Shown here piece after piece: positions 46,641-58,539 of a stretch of 64,000 nt of DNA. The position numbers and the translations under genes are program-made. The notes beneath the pieces are model-generated. The model made no database searches. It was not told the origin of the DNA and saw nothing but the letters and a program-made list of their open reading frames with translations. This stretch comes from Lantana camara (taxonomy: Eukaryota > Streptophyta > Magnoliopsida > Lamiales > Verbenaceae). The DNA lies in the NCBI GenBank assembly GCA_037501455.1, contig CM074860.1, positions 47,936,501 to 48,000,500 of the forward strand, written 5' to 3'. Position 1 is the first letter of the stretch. Every line of letters starts with the position of its first letter.

Positions 46641-46927
46641 GACACGGCCATGTTGGGTCGTCTTCTCCGAAAAAATAAAGCAGCAAAGCAAGAGCTCGAC
46701 GGGGATGGTTCCGAAACCACCCCAAACCACATTCCGATCAATTAATACACCAAAAACACTCAAATTCAAGGTATATCACATTAGAGCATAAATTGGACTT
46801 CGAAAAGAGTCCGAACACCCAAAACACGAAACCTATACTATTCATCATCATCTCCAAACTCAAGAATTAAGGCAATAAAGCAAGATTCAATCGGTAGAAT
46901 CGAAACACGTAAGGAGAGGATCACATT

Positions 46928-46937
46928 AGTTACCTTG
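46928..46937 (-). promoter_or_regulatory. Putative splice donor in B LTR 1
   Basis: The sense strand reads TCCAAG|GTAACT, about 530 nt into the LTR. Confidence 0.5.
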
Positions 46938-47478
46938 GACCGCTGATCGGGCAAACGGGATCGGGGTTCTTGAGCTCAAAATGCGTTGGGTGGCTTCTCT
47001 TCTCTTCTCGTCCCCTCTCCCTCTACTCTTGCTTGGACCGAACCAAAATGGGGAGAAAGAGGGTTCGGTCCTCTCCTGTAGGGCCAAGAAACAGGTTGGT
47101 TCAAACGGTGTCCGATCCATTCGGATCGGATTTTTAAATGGTAGGGGTGACAAACGGCTTTGAAAATATAAAGTTAATTTTATCAAATCCGAATCGTCGA
47201 AACGAACTGAATGAAGGGGTCGGAATTCGAATTCGAATTCCCGGAGCTCAAGATTGCCACGAAGCCCAAAACACCCTAATTAATTAGGTCCCTGAACTTA
47301 AAGTATTGGGTATTCGAGCCCACACAATTTAATTAAATTCTAAAGCGCACGAAGCTTAAATAAATTACACATTGACATTAAAAGCATGCGAATCGTATAA
47401 ATACGGAAATAAATGCTCTCGTGCTGCGTACCTGGAAATGCCGAAGTAGCGGGATCTTACAAACTCTCCCCCTTAAAG

Positions 47479-47498
47479 AGGACCTGTCCTCAGGTCCT
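47479..47498 (-). repeat. Hairpin beside the polypurine tract (B1)
   Basis: AGGACCT (47479-47485) pairs with AGGTCCT (47492-47498); sense loop GAGGAC as in A. The stem has changed on both sides relative to A and C. Confidence 0.78.
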
Positions 47499-49192
47499 AC
47501 CGCTCAGGTAAAAACTATGAGCAACTCTCTCGTATTCACCCAAGTTCGAGGTTCATGGCATCCCGACGAGCGTTAGCTCGAGAAAGGTTTTCACACCAAG
47601 GGGTTTGATCTTCACTGCAAGCTCTACACGAACTTGATCCCGACTTGGAATAGCTCAGACATTTTCGCACGATAGGAGGGTCCAAAATTGATTCAACTCC
47701 CACCGTTTGAATCCATCCAAACCACCCACAACTCGGGATCATGAATGAGGTTGTTAAAGAACTTCCACTACTAACCTCCAACCCAAACGGGCCTTCTAAC
47801 ACCAATCCAAGCCGTGGTTTGAAATTGACATTCGAACCGTTGCTTTCCTCTAACTGAAGACTATTGGAAGTTCGTTGAGTAGACCCTTGCAAAGCACGAC
47901 CCTCAACTTACCCAAAACAAAAGCACCCATTCGCTTAAACCACCCCGTAGGGTAACCAACAACTAACATAACACACAAAACAAGGATAAAAGATGCACGA
48001 TGGACGTGATATGCATGTTTAAATGTACCGTCCGCCGATATATGAATGTCCGTGATGATTTGAACCAAAGCTAAGGCCGTGATTGTAGCTTTCTCGTTCA
48101 TGAGGTCGTAGCTTGAACTCTCGATGTGCACTAACACTCCGATTCCCATCCGGCCTTCAATCCCGAGCTTGATTTCGGTTACCCCACTACCTAGTATGCA
48201 CTTAATCTCATCTTCTTTCGCAAATCCGAATCCTTTAAATTTCGATTTTCCTCTATGAATTTCGGTGGTAGATCTTCTTTTCCTATTTTAAGAAAGGTCC
48301 CCTATTCGATGGAGTCTTAGGTCCCAATAATTTTTGTCAATCTCCTTCCTTCCAAGATACGGTTGAACAAATCCTCAGACCTCGGGTTTGCAGTTGGTTA
48401 CACTTGCTCTCAATGTCGTATCCTTCAATTTGAAATCATCAACCCTATGTATAGATTCCTCCAATCGGATCTTCTCCTCGATTCATTTTCGGTGTCACCC
48501 TATCATCGGTATTCTAAATCCCCAAAGAAGGTCTTCAATTCGATCCTTGTCCTACTCGTTTCTTTCAATATCATCGTGTAATTCATTTCATAATTGAGTT
48601 CTATCTTTAGCCAATCGCCCTAGCCCTAGATTCCTCGCTTAAGTGTTCTCTTGGTCCGGATTTTATTTCCAAGAATCGGATCCTTCAGTTCTTGGTTTAT
48701 TAACATGACTTCTTGTACAATTCTCGAACCCAATGGTTCCTCGACGACCTCTATGTCCAAGTTCTTCAACGATATTATTTATATTAGAAAATGTCAAAAT
48801 GCCTTCTTCGGAAGACGAGCTTTAACTTGTCTTCAAAGCACTCTCAAATCCCATTTCTTCAACCCGGTATATAGGTTTCTCGACCCTACTTAATTGACAT
48901 ATCTTCGTATCACCCCATAGTTGGCAATCAAATCGCAATGAAGACCTTTAATTCGACCCTCACTTCAACCATCTCTTCCCACTTCATAGGACTTGAAACT
49001 CGACCGTATGAGTGAATCAACATTCTACAAATAAGCACAAGATATGCATGTCGGGTTATATATATAGATGAAATGCATCATAGAGACACTCGAGCACGTA
49101 GAAAATGATACACATTGGGATTATAACACGTAGGGCAATTTAATTACAAATTTTAATATGATATGAATGCACGTGCCATGGATACGAGTACC

Positions 49193-50071
49193 TCAATTCT
49201 CGGGTTCATGTAGGTCTCCAATTTGAAGTCGTTCACCTCGCATTAGGTGCTTGTTGGCTCTCGATCTATCATACTCGGAGACCTTGTGCTCGATTGATCC
49301 GCAAGCATAGCATCTTTTCAACCTATCCCAACACGCGTTGTAGGCATGGTTGCTTCCTCCACAATGGGTACACGGTTGAAACTCTTTCTTTGGTTTTGAA
49401 GAATTCCCGGTCTTCTGCTTCTTCCCACGGATCTTCTTGGTTCGATTCCCGGATTGGCAAGATCTTTCTTCTACTTGTACAATGGAGCATAGACCCGATT
49501 CAAGTCTAAGCTCCGATTCATCATTTTTTGTACCTCTTGTCTTAATCCACGTTTCGACTTTCAAAGCTCTCTTCGTGGCTTTATCCCATGTACTTGTGTC
49601 CTTCACAATTAAAGCTTCCTTGAGTTCGTCCCGAAGACCTTCCATAAAATTTCTAGCCTTCATCTCGTCGTTGCTCGTTATGTGAGGCACGTACACGCCC
49701 AATCTCTCAAATTCCTCCAAGTACTCCATAACCGTTTTATCTCCTTGTATTAATGCGAGGAATTCTTCAAGTCTTCGTTCTCGCAAAACCGCCGGTGCAA
49801 ACTTTTTCCTAAACTCCCGAATGAACACATCCCACGTCATTTCTTCGTTTGATGCCTCTAATTTTTGGGTAACTTCTTTCCAACGTTGCCTAGGTTGTCC
49901 TTGTAGAAGTTGTGTTGCAAAATGTGCCATGTCTTGAGAATTACACGGCCACAACGCGAACATCCTTTCTATCTCCGAGAGCCATTCCTCGGCTTTTATA
50001 TCATCTCCTTCTAGGAATTGGGGAGGATCAATCGCCTTGAACTCCCGGTATTTCATTGCTATCGGATTCAT
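49193..50071 (-). CDS. gag: Gag polyprotein of element B (intact frame)
   Basis: 292 codons from ATG at 50071 to TGA at 49193. It is a capsid/nucleocapsid Gag of Ty3/gypsy type. Residues about 10-190 carry the Retrotrans_gag pattern: PPQF, AEEWLSEIE, the WPCN motif, a TWDVFIREFRKKF helix region, the FLALIQGDKTVMEYLEEFERL segment, and a YVPHITSNDEMKARNFMEGL end. A basic linker follows (KKIRGKKQK). Near residue 240 is a CX2CX4HX4C zinc knuckle (CTHC...H...NAC), then a second knuckle whose last Cys is Tyr. No protease or pol follows. The splice-site-proximal ATG seen in J is AGG here and a TAA stands between, so this inner Met is the likely start. It presumably binds and packages element RNA. 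Confidence 0.85.
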   Translation of the reverse strand: MNPIAMKYREFKAIDPPQFLEGDDIKAEEWLSEIERMFALWPCNSQDMAHFATQLLQGQPRQRWKEVTQKLEASNEEMTWDVFIREFRKKFAPAVLRERRLEEFLALIQGDKTVMEYLEEFERLGVYVPHITSNDEMKARNFMEGLRDELKEALIVKDTSTWDKATKRALKVETWIKTRGTKNDESELRLESGLCSIVQVEERSCQSGNRTKKIRGKKQKTGNSSKPKKEFQPCTHCGGSNHAYNACWDRLKRCYACGSIEHKVSEYDRSRANKHLMRGERLQIGDLHEPEN

Positions 50072-50156
50072 AGAGAATGCTTCGGTTGAGGATCGCCCTT
50101 AATTATATGGATATTGGCGAGAAAGTTGGCCGTAGTGTTGACAACGTGGTGGCCTC

Positions 50157-50205
50157 CTGAAAATATCACAACTACAATAAAGATATATGCGTGTTGATTA
50201 GTAAG
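50157..50205 (-). promoter_or_regulatory. Branch point and acceptor before gag of B1
   Basis: In sense, TTACTAATCAAC (about 50206-50195) is close to the best branch-point consensus. About 40 nt later TATTTTCAG ends at 50157 and is followed by GAGGCC. Confidence 0.58.
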
Positions 50206-50381
50206 TGTCTATCTCACGTAGTTAAATCAATCAAGAGCAATTAAAATGCAATGCATTGCATAATGTAAAATCAACCAAGTATTAGAATTTACACAAGCAA
50301 AACGTATCAAACCATGATGCAAACGTGCGCGTAACCAAACTGTCCTACGCCGTACGACCTAGACAGACACAACACAACATT

Positions 50382-50408
50382 GAACCCCGGTTTTGCAACC
50401 TGGGGCTC
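50382..50408 (-). repeat. Hairpin overlapping the primer-binding site (B1)
   Basis: In sense, GAGCCCC pairs with GGGGTTC (one G-U) and GGTT pairs with AACC around a GCAA loop, with one bulged A. That makes 11 pairs. Confidence 0.78.
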
Positions 50409-50416
50409 TGATACCA
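50405..50416 (-). promoter_or_regulatory. Primer-binding site of B1
   Basis: The sense strand reads TGGTATCAGAGC, adjoining LTR 2 at the usual spacing. Confidence 0.92.
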
Positions 50417-52171
50417 CTTTAGATTTAGCGCCCCCCAACGGGGCACCACACCCGCGCGCCATAGCTCAACACGTGTAACGAAACAAGGACTCCGCACACA
50501 TGCCAAACCATAGCGAACGGAGAGAAACAAAAACAAAACCAAACCCTAAGCTAGGCGAGACGTAGACCCTGTAAATCACAAAACATGACAAATATGCAGA
50601 AGCGTGATCATGGCAAATGAAAATTCCAAACAATATAAGCAGGTGACGGGTTCAACTAGCATAGATTCGTAATTCCGAATATCCAACATAAATCATAAAT
50701 GCAAATTGGTTCATCTAATCCGAGCACCGGTCCTAACCTGTCCCGAATTCAAATCATAAATGAACAAATCATACTTAAACATATCCATTCATAGGTTAAT
50801 AATACAAAGCTAAAACTGAATTCAAAATACAAATGCAAAGACCCAACTCCTACAAGACTCGACTCCAAGATAGACTCACACCTCCTAGCTCGGACTCCAA
50901 AGCCAAAACCTGTAGAGCTAAAAACCTAAAGAGGGAGGGGCCGGTCACACTTGACTGAGCGAGGGGTTAAGACACGCGCGCTATACATAATATACATAGC
51001 GAAGCACATTAAAAGAAGATGTCCGTGAAGCCGCGATTAGTTTTTGCAGGCCAAAACATTTGCTCGTGATAATATATATAGGGTGGTTTAGCAAAACAGA
51101 ACAAACGAAACTTAACTTATTTAATGGGTATATTCAAAACATGCAGACTAAGCACACATATCCAAACATATTTTATTAGGTTAAAAGTACATCAAATTTT
51201 ATCTTAATTTGAGAATCTACCCCCGTTTCATGAACTTAAGACCAACAAATACGTATTTCACACATATCTACCTGTACGTAGAGGCTTATAAGTCACATGC
51301 ATACGACAACTCACACATTTCATTAGGGTATAACTATATCCTAACCTCACCTCGAACCAAACGAAGACGAAGATAAAGCACTTGATTCACCCCGGAATCA
51401 ACTTGACGAACAAACACCACCCCGGGTACACCTGGACAAACTGAAGGCAGAAGATAAGACTTAGACTCAAGAATGAACCACATAGACGCATGGCGTATGT
51501 TCATACATATAGGAGATGAAATCAAGTAGGCATAACAAATATTCGAATCAATTCCATGCAATCCAAGACATTACATAGCTTAAAATATTCATTTACAATC
51601 ATATAACACGTTCATGCGCACAACCAATGCATATTACAAGGCGGAGACACATAACAAGGTGCATAGGTGCTTCGTGCAAATAATTCATATTATTCAAGCA
51701 ACATAAAACACATATAACAACCCTTACATACACATAAGAAAGTTAAAACAAGTTAAGAATGGGTTTGGAGGTGGCAAGGTGCAAGAAAAATGGAAGAAAA
51801 GCATAAGAGATGGTTCCGAGCAAAAACCGGCAAAAGCTGGAAATTTTCCGAAACGGCCAAGATGTAGGAAAACGGCCATAACTTGAGTTTGAGAAATTAG
51901 AATTGAGTTTTTTTTCTTGGAACTGAAACTAGACACGTAAATCTTTAAAATTCTAGGTGGCTCAAAATGTGGTTCAAAGCGAGGTGAAAATAGAGTACGT
52001 TTGAAGTTGGACGAAAGTAGAATTTCGACTAGATGGCGACACAAATTTTAAACGGATATATCTCATAATCTAGAATGAATTTTGAGGTGATTCGAATTGG
52101 AGGATGTTCTAGACTTCAAGGGGTTTCTGTGGATTCAAAAATCAGGCAAATCCGAGTTCAAACGAGGTCAG

Positions 52172-52289
52172 CACGGCCGTGTCAAAATTGGTCTAGAAAC
52201 AGACACGGCCGTGTCGGAATAAAAAAATTCCAACTCGAAAGCTTGACACGCCCGTGTCGGAAATGAACTAGGGGCTGACACGGCCGTGT
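52172..52289. repeat. Palindrome cluster in B LTR 2
   Basis: Four copies of the ACACGGCCGTGT core, including the perfect 14-mer GACACGGCCGTGTC. This is the undisturbed version of the cluster that the TRIM disrupts in LTR 1. Confidence 0.85.
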
Positions 52290-52562
52290 TGGATCGTCTT
52301 CTCCGAAAAAACACAGCAGCAAAGCAAGAGCTCGACGGGGTGGTTCCCAAACCACCCCAAACCACATTCCGATCAATTAATACACCAAAAACAGTCAAAT
52401 TCAAAGTATATCACATTAGCGCATAAATTGGACTTCGAAAAGAGTCTGAACACCCAAAACACGAAACCTATACTATTCATCAGCATCTCCAAACTCAAGG
52501 ATTAAGGCAATAAAGCAAGATTCAATCGGTAGAATTGAAACACGTAAGGAGAGGATCAAATT

Positions 52563-52572
52563 GGTTACCTTG
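52563..52572 (-). promoter_or_regulatory. Putative splice donor in B LTR 2
   Basis: The sense strand reads TCCAAG|GTAACC, with GT at 52568-52567. Confidence 0.5.
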
Positions 52573-54839
52573 GATCGTTGATCGGAAAAATGGGGTCGGG
52601 GTTCTTGAGCTCAAAATGCGTTGGGTGGCTTCTCTTCTCTTCTCTTCTCTTCTCTTCTCCTCTCCCTCCATTCTTGCTTGGACCGAACCAAAATGGGGTG
52701 AAAGAGGGTTCGGTCCTCTCTTGTAGGGCCAAGAAACAGGTCGGTTCAAACGGTGTCCGATCCTTTCGGATCGGATTTTTAAATGGTAGGGCTGACAAAC
52801 GACTTTGAAAATATAAAGTTAATTTCATCAAATCCGAATCGTAGAAACGAACTCAATGAAGGGGTCGGAATTCGAATTCGAATTCCCGGAGCTCAAGATT
52901 GCCACGAAGCCCAAAACACCCTAATTAATTAGGTCCCTAAACTTAAAGTATTGGGCATTCGATCCCACATAATTTAATTAAATTCTAAAGCGCACGAAGC
53001 TTAAATAAATTACACATTGACATTAAAAGCATGCGAATCACATAAATACAGAAATAAACTCTCTCGTGCTGCGTACCTAGAAATGCCGAAGTAGCGGGAT
53101 CTTACAAACTCTCCCCCTTAAAGAGGACCTGTCCTCAGGTCCTACCGTTCGGGTAAAAGCTATGAGCAACTCTCTCGTATTCACCCAAGTTCGAGGTTCA
53201 TGACATCCCGACGAGGGTTAGCTCGAAAAAGGTTTTCAAGCACCAAGGGGTTTGATCTTCACTCCAAGCTCTACACGAACCTGATCCGGACTTCGAATAG
53301 CTCAGACGTTTTCTCACGGTAGGAGGGTCCAAAATTGATTCAACTCCCACCGTTTGAATCTATCCAAACCACCCACAACTCGGGATCATGAATGAGGTTG
53401 CTAAAGAACTTCCACTACTCACCTCCAACCCAAAGGGGCCTTCTAACACCAATCCAACCCGTGGTTTGAAGTTGACATTCGAACCGTTGCTTGCCTCTAA
53501 CTGAAGACTATTGGAAGTTTGTTGAGTAGACCCTTGCAAAGCACGACCCTCAACTTACCCAAAACAAAAGCACCCGTTCGCTTAAACCACCCCATAGGGT
53601 AACCAACAACTCACATAACACACAAAACAAGGCTAAAAGATGCATGATGCACGTGACATGTATGTTTAAATGTACCGTCCGCCGATATATGAATGTCCGT
53701 GATGATTTGAACCAAAGCCAAGGCCGTAATTGTGGCTTTCTCGTTCTTGAGGTCGTAGCTTGAACTCTCGATGTGCACTAATACTCCGATTCCCATCCGT
53801 CCTTTAATCCCGAACTTGATTTCGGTTACCCCACTACCTAGTATGCACTTAATCTCATCTTCTTTCGCAAATCCGAATCCTTTAAATTTTGATTTTCCTC
53901 TATGAATTTCGGTGGTAGATATTCTTTTCCTATTTTAAGAAAGGTCCCCTATTCGATGGAGTCTCAGGTCCTAATAATTTTTATCAATCTCCTTCCTTCC
54001 AAGATACGGTTGAACAAATTCTCAGACCTCGGGTTTGCGGTTGGTTACACTTGCTCTCAATGTCGTATCCTTCAATTTGAAATCATCAACCCTATGTATA
54101 GATTCCTCCAATCGGATCTTCTCCTCGATTCATTTTCGGTGTCACCCTATCTTCGGTATTCTAAATCCCCAAAGAAGGTCTTCAATTCGATCCTTGTCCT
54201 ACTCGTTTCTTTCAATATCATCGTGGAATTCATTTCATAATTGAGTTCTATCTTTAGCCAATCGCCCTAGCCCTAGATTCCTCACTTAAGTGTTCTCTTG
54301 GCCCGGATTTTATTTCCAAGAATTGGATCATTCAGTTCTTGGTTTATTAACATGACTTCTTGTACAATTCTCGAACCCAATGGTTCCTCGACGACCTCTA
54401 TGTCCAAGTTCTTCAATGATATTATTTATGTTAGAAAATGTCAAAATGCCTTCTTCGGAAGACGAGCTTTAACTTATCTTCAAAGCACTCTCAAATCCCA
54501 TTTCTTCAACCCGGTATATAGGTTTCTCGACCCTACTTAATTGACATATCTTCGTATCACCCCATAGTTGGCAATCAAATCTCAAGGAAGACCTTTAATT
54601 CGACCCTCACTTCAACCATCTCTTCCCACTTCATAGGACTTGAAACTCCACCGTATGAGTGAATCGACATTCTACAAATAAACACTAGATATGCATGTCG
54701 GGTTATATGTATAGATGAAATGCATCATAGAGACACTCGAGCACGTAGAAAATGCTACACATTGGGATTATAACATGTAGGGCAATTTAATTACAAATTT
54801 TAATATGCTATGAATGCACGTGCCATGGATACGAGTACC

Positions 54840-55718
54840 TCAATTCTCGGGTTCATGGAGGTCTCCAATTTAAAATCGTTCACCGCCCATTCGGTGCTTG
54901 TCGGCTCTCGATCTATCACTCTCGGAGACCTTGTGCTCGATTGATCCGCAAGCATAGCATCTTTTCAACCTATCCCAACACGCGTCGTAGGCATGGTTGC
55001 TTCCTCCACAATGGGTACACGGTTAAAACTGTTTCTTTGGTTTTGAAGAATTCCCAGTCTTCTGCTTCTTCCCACGGATCTTCTTGGTTCGATTCCCGGA
55101 TTGGTAAGATCTTTCTTCTACTTGTAAAATGGATCGTAGACCCAATTCAAGTCTAAGCTCCGATTCATCCTTTTTTGTACCTCTTGTCATAATCCACGTT
55201 TCAACTTTCAAAGCTCTCTTCGTGGCTTTATCCCATGTACTTGTGTCCTTCGCAATTAAAGCTTCCTTGAGTTCGTCCCGAAGACCTTCCATAAAATTTC
55301 TAGCCTTCATCTCGTCGTTGCTCGTTATGTGAGGCACGTACACGCCCAATCTCTCAAATTCCTCCAAGTACTCCATAACTGTTTTATCTCCTTGTCTTAA
55401 TGCGAGGAATTCTTCAAGTCTTCGTTCTCGCAAAACTGCCGGTGCAAACTTTTTCCTAAACTCCCGAACGAACACATCCCATGTCATTTCTTCGTTTGAT
55501 GCCTCTAATTTTTGGGTAACTTCTTTCTAACGTTGCCTAGCTTGTCCTTGTAGAAGTTGTGTTGCAAAATGTGCCATGTCTTGAGAATTACACGACCACA
55601 ACGCGAATATGCTTTCTATCTCCGAGAGCCATTCCTCGGCTTTTATATCATTTCCTTCTCGGAATTAGGGAGGATCAATCACCTTGAACTCCCGGTATTT
55701 CATTGCTATCGGATTTAT
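54840..55718 (-). pseudogene. gag: Broken gag of B internal domain 2
   Basis: 879 bp, the same length as the intact copy at 49193-50071, with no net indel. The inner start is ATA instead of ATG (55716-55718). Three nonsense changes are visible: CAA to TAA (55665-55667), TGG to TAG (55527-55529) and CAA to TAA (55023-55025). All four are G:C to A:T transitions. The first zinc knuckle is kept; the last Cys of the second is Ser. The longest remaining open frame is 55487-55023. Confidence 0.85.
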
Positions 55719-56028
55719 AGAGAATGCTTCGGTTGAGGATCGCCCTTAATTATATGGATATTGGCGGGAAAGTTGGTCGTAGTGTTGACAACGTGGTGGC
55801 CTCCTGAAAATATCACAACTACATTAAAGATATATGCGTGTTGATTAGTAAGTGTCTATGTCACATAGTTAAATCAATCTAGAGCAATTAAAATGCAATG
55901 TGTTGCATAATGTAAAATCAACCAAGTATTAGAATTTGCACAAGCAAAACGTATCAAACCATGATGCAAACGTGCACGTAACCAAATTGTCCTATGCCGT
56001 ACGACCTAGACAGACACAACACAACACT

Positions 56029-56055
56029 GAACCCCGGTTTTGCAACCTGGGGCTC
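56029..56055 (-). repeat. Hairpin overlapping the primer-binding site (B2)
   Basis: Identical in pairing to the B1 hairpin at 50382-50408. Confidence 0.78.
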
Positions 56056-56063
56056 TGATACCA
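56052..56063 (-). promoter_or_regulatory. Primer-binding site of B2
   Basis: The sense strand reads TGGTATCAGAGC, followed by LTR 3 starting at 56071. Confidence 0.92.
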
Positions 56064-56070
56064 CTTTAGA

Positions 56071-58539
56071 TGTAGCGCCCCCAACGGGGCACCACACCCG
56101 CGCGCCATAGCTCAACACGTGTAACGAAACAAGGACTCTGCACACATGCCACACCATAGCGAACGGAGAGAAACAAAAACAAAACCAAACCCTAAGCTAA
56201 GCGGGACGTAGACCCTGCAAATCACAAAACTCGACAAATATGCAGAAGCATGATCATGGTAAATGAAAATTCAAAACAATATAAGCAGGTGACGGGTTCA
56301 ACTAGCGTAGATCCCTAATCCCGAATATCCGATATAAATCATAAATGCAAACGGGTTCATCTAATCCGAACACCGGTCCTAACCTGTCCCGAAATCAAAT
56401 CATAAATGAACAAATCATACTTAAACATATCCATTCATAGGTTAATAATACAAAGCTAAAAGTGAATTCAAAATGCAAATGCAAAGACCCAACTCATACA
56501 AGACTCGACTCCAAGATAGACTCACACCTCCTAGCTCAGACTCCAAAGCCAAAACCTGAAGAGCTAAAAACATCAAGAGGGAGGGGTCGGTCACACTTGA
56601 CTGAGCGAGGGGTTAAAACACGCACGTTATACATAATATACATAGCAAAGCACATTAAAAGAAGATGTTCGTGAAGCCGCGATTAGTTTTTGCACGCCAA
56701 AACATTTGCCCATGATAACATATATAGGGTGGTTTAGCAAAACAGAACAAACGAAACTTAACTTATTTAGTGGGTATATTCAAAACATGCAGACGAAGCA
56801 CACATATCCAAACATATTTTATTAGGTTAAAAGTACATCAAATTTTATCTTAATTTGAGAATCTACCCCCTGTTTCACGAACTTAAGACCAACATAACAA
56901 GACTCGGCGGGCACGAGTGCAACTTACACAAAACAAATCAAAACGAGTGCATACTAGGAAAATATATAGGGTGATGGAAGGGTTGCGTGACCTTAGCCAT
57001 CCTTAAGCGGATGAGGGGAGTGCTCAATGCTTCTCAAACCCTCGGACTCCATCCCCCAACCTATCCACAGGTGGGTTCCGGTACATCCCTTACATGGAAT
57101 TTGGGGCCCCAAACTTACACTTACACTTATACTTATCACGAAAATTGGAAGCTTAAACCCGCTAGACTCACACTTATATACATAGCACATACATATCGTA
57201 CTTATCATATCGTACGTACATATCACACCGACCTTAATATCATAACGAAATCTAAGCTTAGCGTACATAGGTTTATACATAGCTTCATACTTTCAAACTT
57301 ATGGCAAAGCCAAAAAATACGTATTTCACACATATCTACCTGCACGTAGAGGCTTATAAGTCACATGCATACGACAACTGGCACATTTCATTAGGGTATA
57401 ACTATATCCTATCCTCACCTCGAACCAAACGAAGACGAAGATAAAGCACTTGATTCACCCCGGAATCAACTTGACGAACAAACACCAACCCGGGTGCACC
57501 TGGACAAACTGAAGGCAGAAGATAAGACTTAGACTCAAGAATGAACCATATAGACGCACGGCGTATGTTCATACATATAGGAGATGAAATCAAGTAGGCA
57601 TAACAAATATTCGAATCAATTCCATGCAATCCAAAATATGACATAGCTTAACATAATCAATTACAATCATATAACACGTTCATGCGCACAACCAATGCAT
57701 ATTACAAGGCGGAGACATATAACAAGGTGTATAGGTGCTTCGTGCAAATAATTCGTATTATTCAAGCAACATAAAACACATATAACAACCCTTACATACA
57801 CATAAGAAAGTTAAAACAAGTTGGGAATGGGTTCGGAGGTGGCAAGGTGCAAGAAAAACGGAAGAAAAGCATAAGAGATGGTTCCGAGCAAAAACCGGCA
57901 AAAGCTGGAAATTTTCCGAAAGGGACAAGCTGTAGGAAAACGGCCATAACTTGAGTTTGAGAAATTAGAATTGAGTTTTTTTTCTTGGAACTGAAACTAG
58001 ACAGTAAATCTTTAAAATGCTAGGTGGCTCAAAACGTGGTTCAAAGCGAGGCAAAAATAGCGTACGTTTGAAGTTGGATGAAAGCAGAATTTCGGCGAGA
58101 TGGCGACACAAATTTTAAATGGTTATATCTCATAATCTAGAATGAATTTTGAGGTGATTCCAATTGGAGAATGTTTTATACTTCAAGAGGTTTCTGTGTA
58201 TTCAAAAATCAGGCCAATCCGAGTTCAAACGAGGTCAACACGGCCGTGTCAAAATTGGTCTGGAAACTGACACGGCCGTGTCGGAATAAAAAAATTCCAA
58301 CTCGAAAGCTTGACACGCCCGTGTCAGAAATGAACTAGGGGCTCATACGGCCGTGTTAGGTCATCTTCTCCGAAAAAATACAGCAGCAAAGCAAGAGCAG
58401 GACGGGGGTGGTTCCCAAACCACCCTAAACCTCATTCCGATCAATTAATACACCAAAAACACTCAAATTCAAGCTATATCACATTAGAGCATAAATTGGA
58501 CTTCGAAAAGAGTCCGAACACCCAAAACACGAAACCTAT
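56071..58539 (-). repeat. B LTR 3 (cut by A2)
   Basis: 2,469 bp visible. It keeps the 421-bp segment missing from LTR 2 and lacks the TRIM. It is interrupted after CCTAT at 58535-58539, at the point where LTR 2 reads CCTATACTATTC. Confidence 0.88.

Larger units (their letters stand above)
43902..47461 (-). repeat. B LTR 1
   Basis: 3,560 bp including the 473-bp TRIM; 3,087 bp without it. Sense start TGTAAGATCCCGC at 47461. Donor-like CCAAG|GTAACT with GT at 46933-46932. Palindromes CACGGCCGTG (46068-46077), GACACGGCCGTGTC (46098-46111) and GACACGCCCGTGTC (46141-46154). Confidence 0.88.
47462..50423 (-). mobile_element. B internal domain 1
   Basis: 2,962 bp with polypurine tract (47462-47477), hairpin AGGACCT/AGGTCCT (47479-47498), gag (49193-50071), acceptor (50157-50158), PBS hairpin and primer-binding site. 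The 1.7 kb between gag and the polypurine tract has no recognisable product; it contains weakly similar repeated stretches (48430-48560 against 48830-48975) and the GGACGGTACATTTAAACATG block near 48020. Confidence 0.85.
50424..53106 (-). repeat. B LTR 2 (shared middle LTR)
   Basis: 2,683 bp. It lacks a 421-bp segment present in LTRs 1 and 3; the junction is at a single CCAACA (51242-51247), where LTR 1 has two. It ends TTTAGCG in plus orientation instead of TGTAGCG. Palindromes at 52172-52181, 52202-52215, 52245-52258 and 52278-52289; donor-like site at 52567-52568. Confidence 0.88.
53107..56070 (-). mobile_element. B internal domain 2
   Basis: 2,964 bp, co-linear with domain 1. Polypurine tract at 53107-53122, hairpin AGGACCT/AGGTCCT at 53124-53143, broken gag 54840-55718, acceptor 55804-55805, hairpin 56029-56055 and primer-binding site 56052-56063. 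Confidence 0.85.
43902..58539 (-). mobile_element. Tandem B array: LTR-internal-LTR-internal-LTR
   Basis: Three LTRs (43902-47461, 50424-53106, 56071-58539) alternate with two internal domains (47462-50423, 53107-56070), all minus-oriented. The middle LTR serves as the 5' LTR of one unit and the 3' LTR of the next. The two internal domains are nearly co-linear and look only a few percent different. The array sits in the internal domain of H. The third LTR is cut by A2. Confidence 0.88.

Noticed and set aside
48363..48581. Plus-strand frames repeated at 54010-54240
   Set aside because: They are antisense to the element and shared only because the two B internal domains are duplicates.
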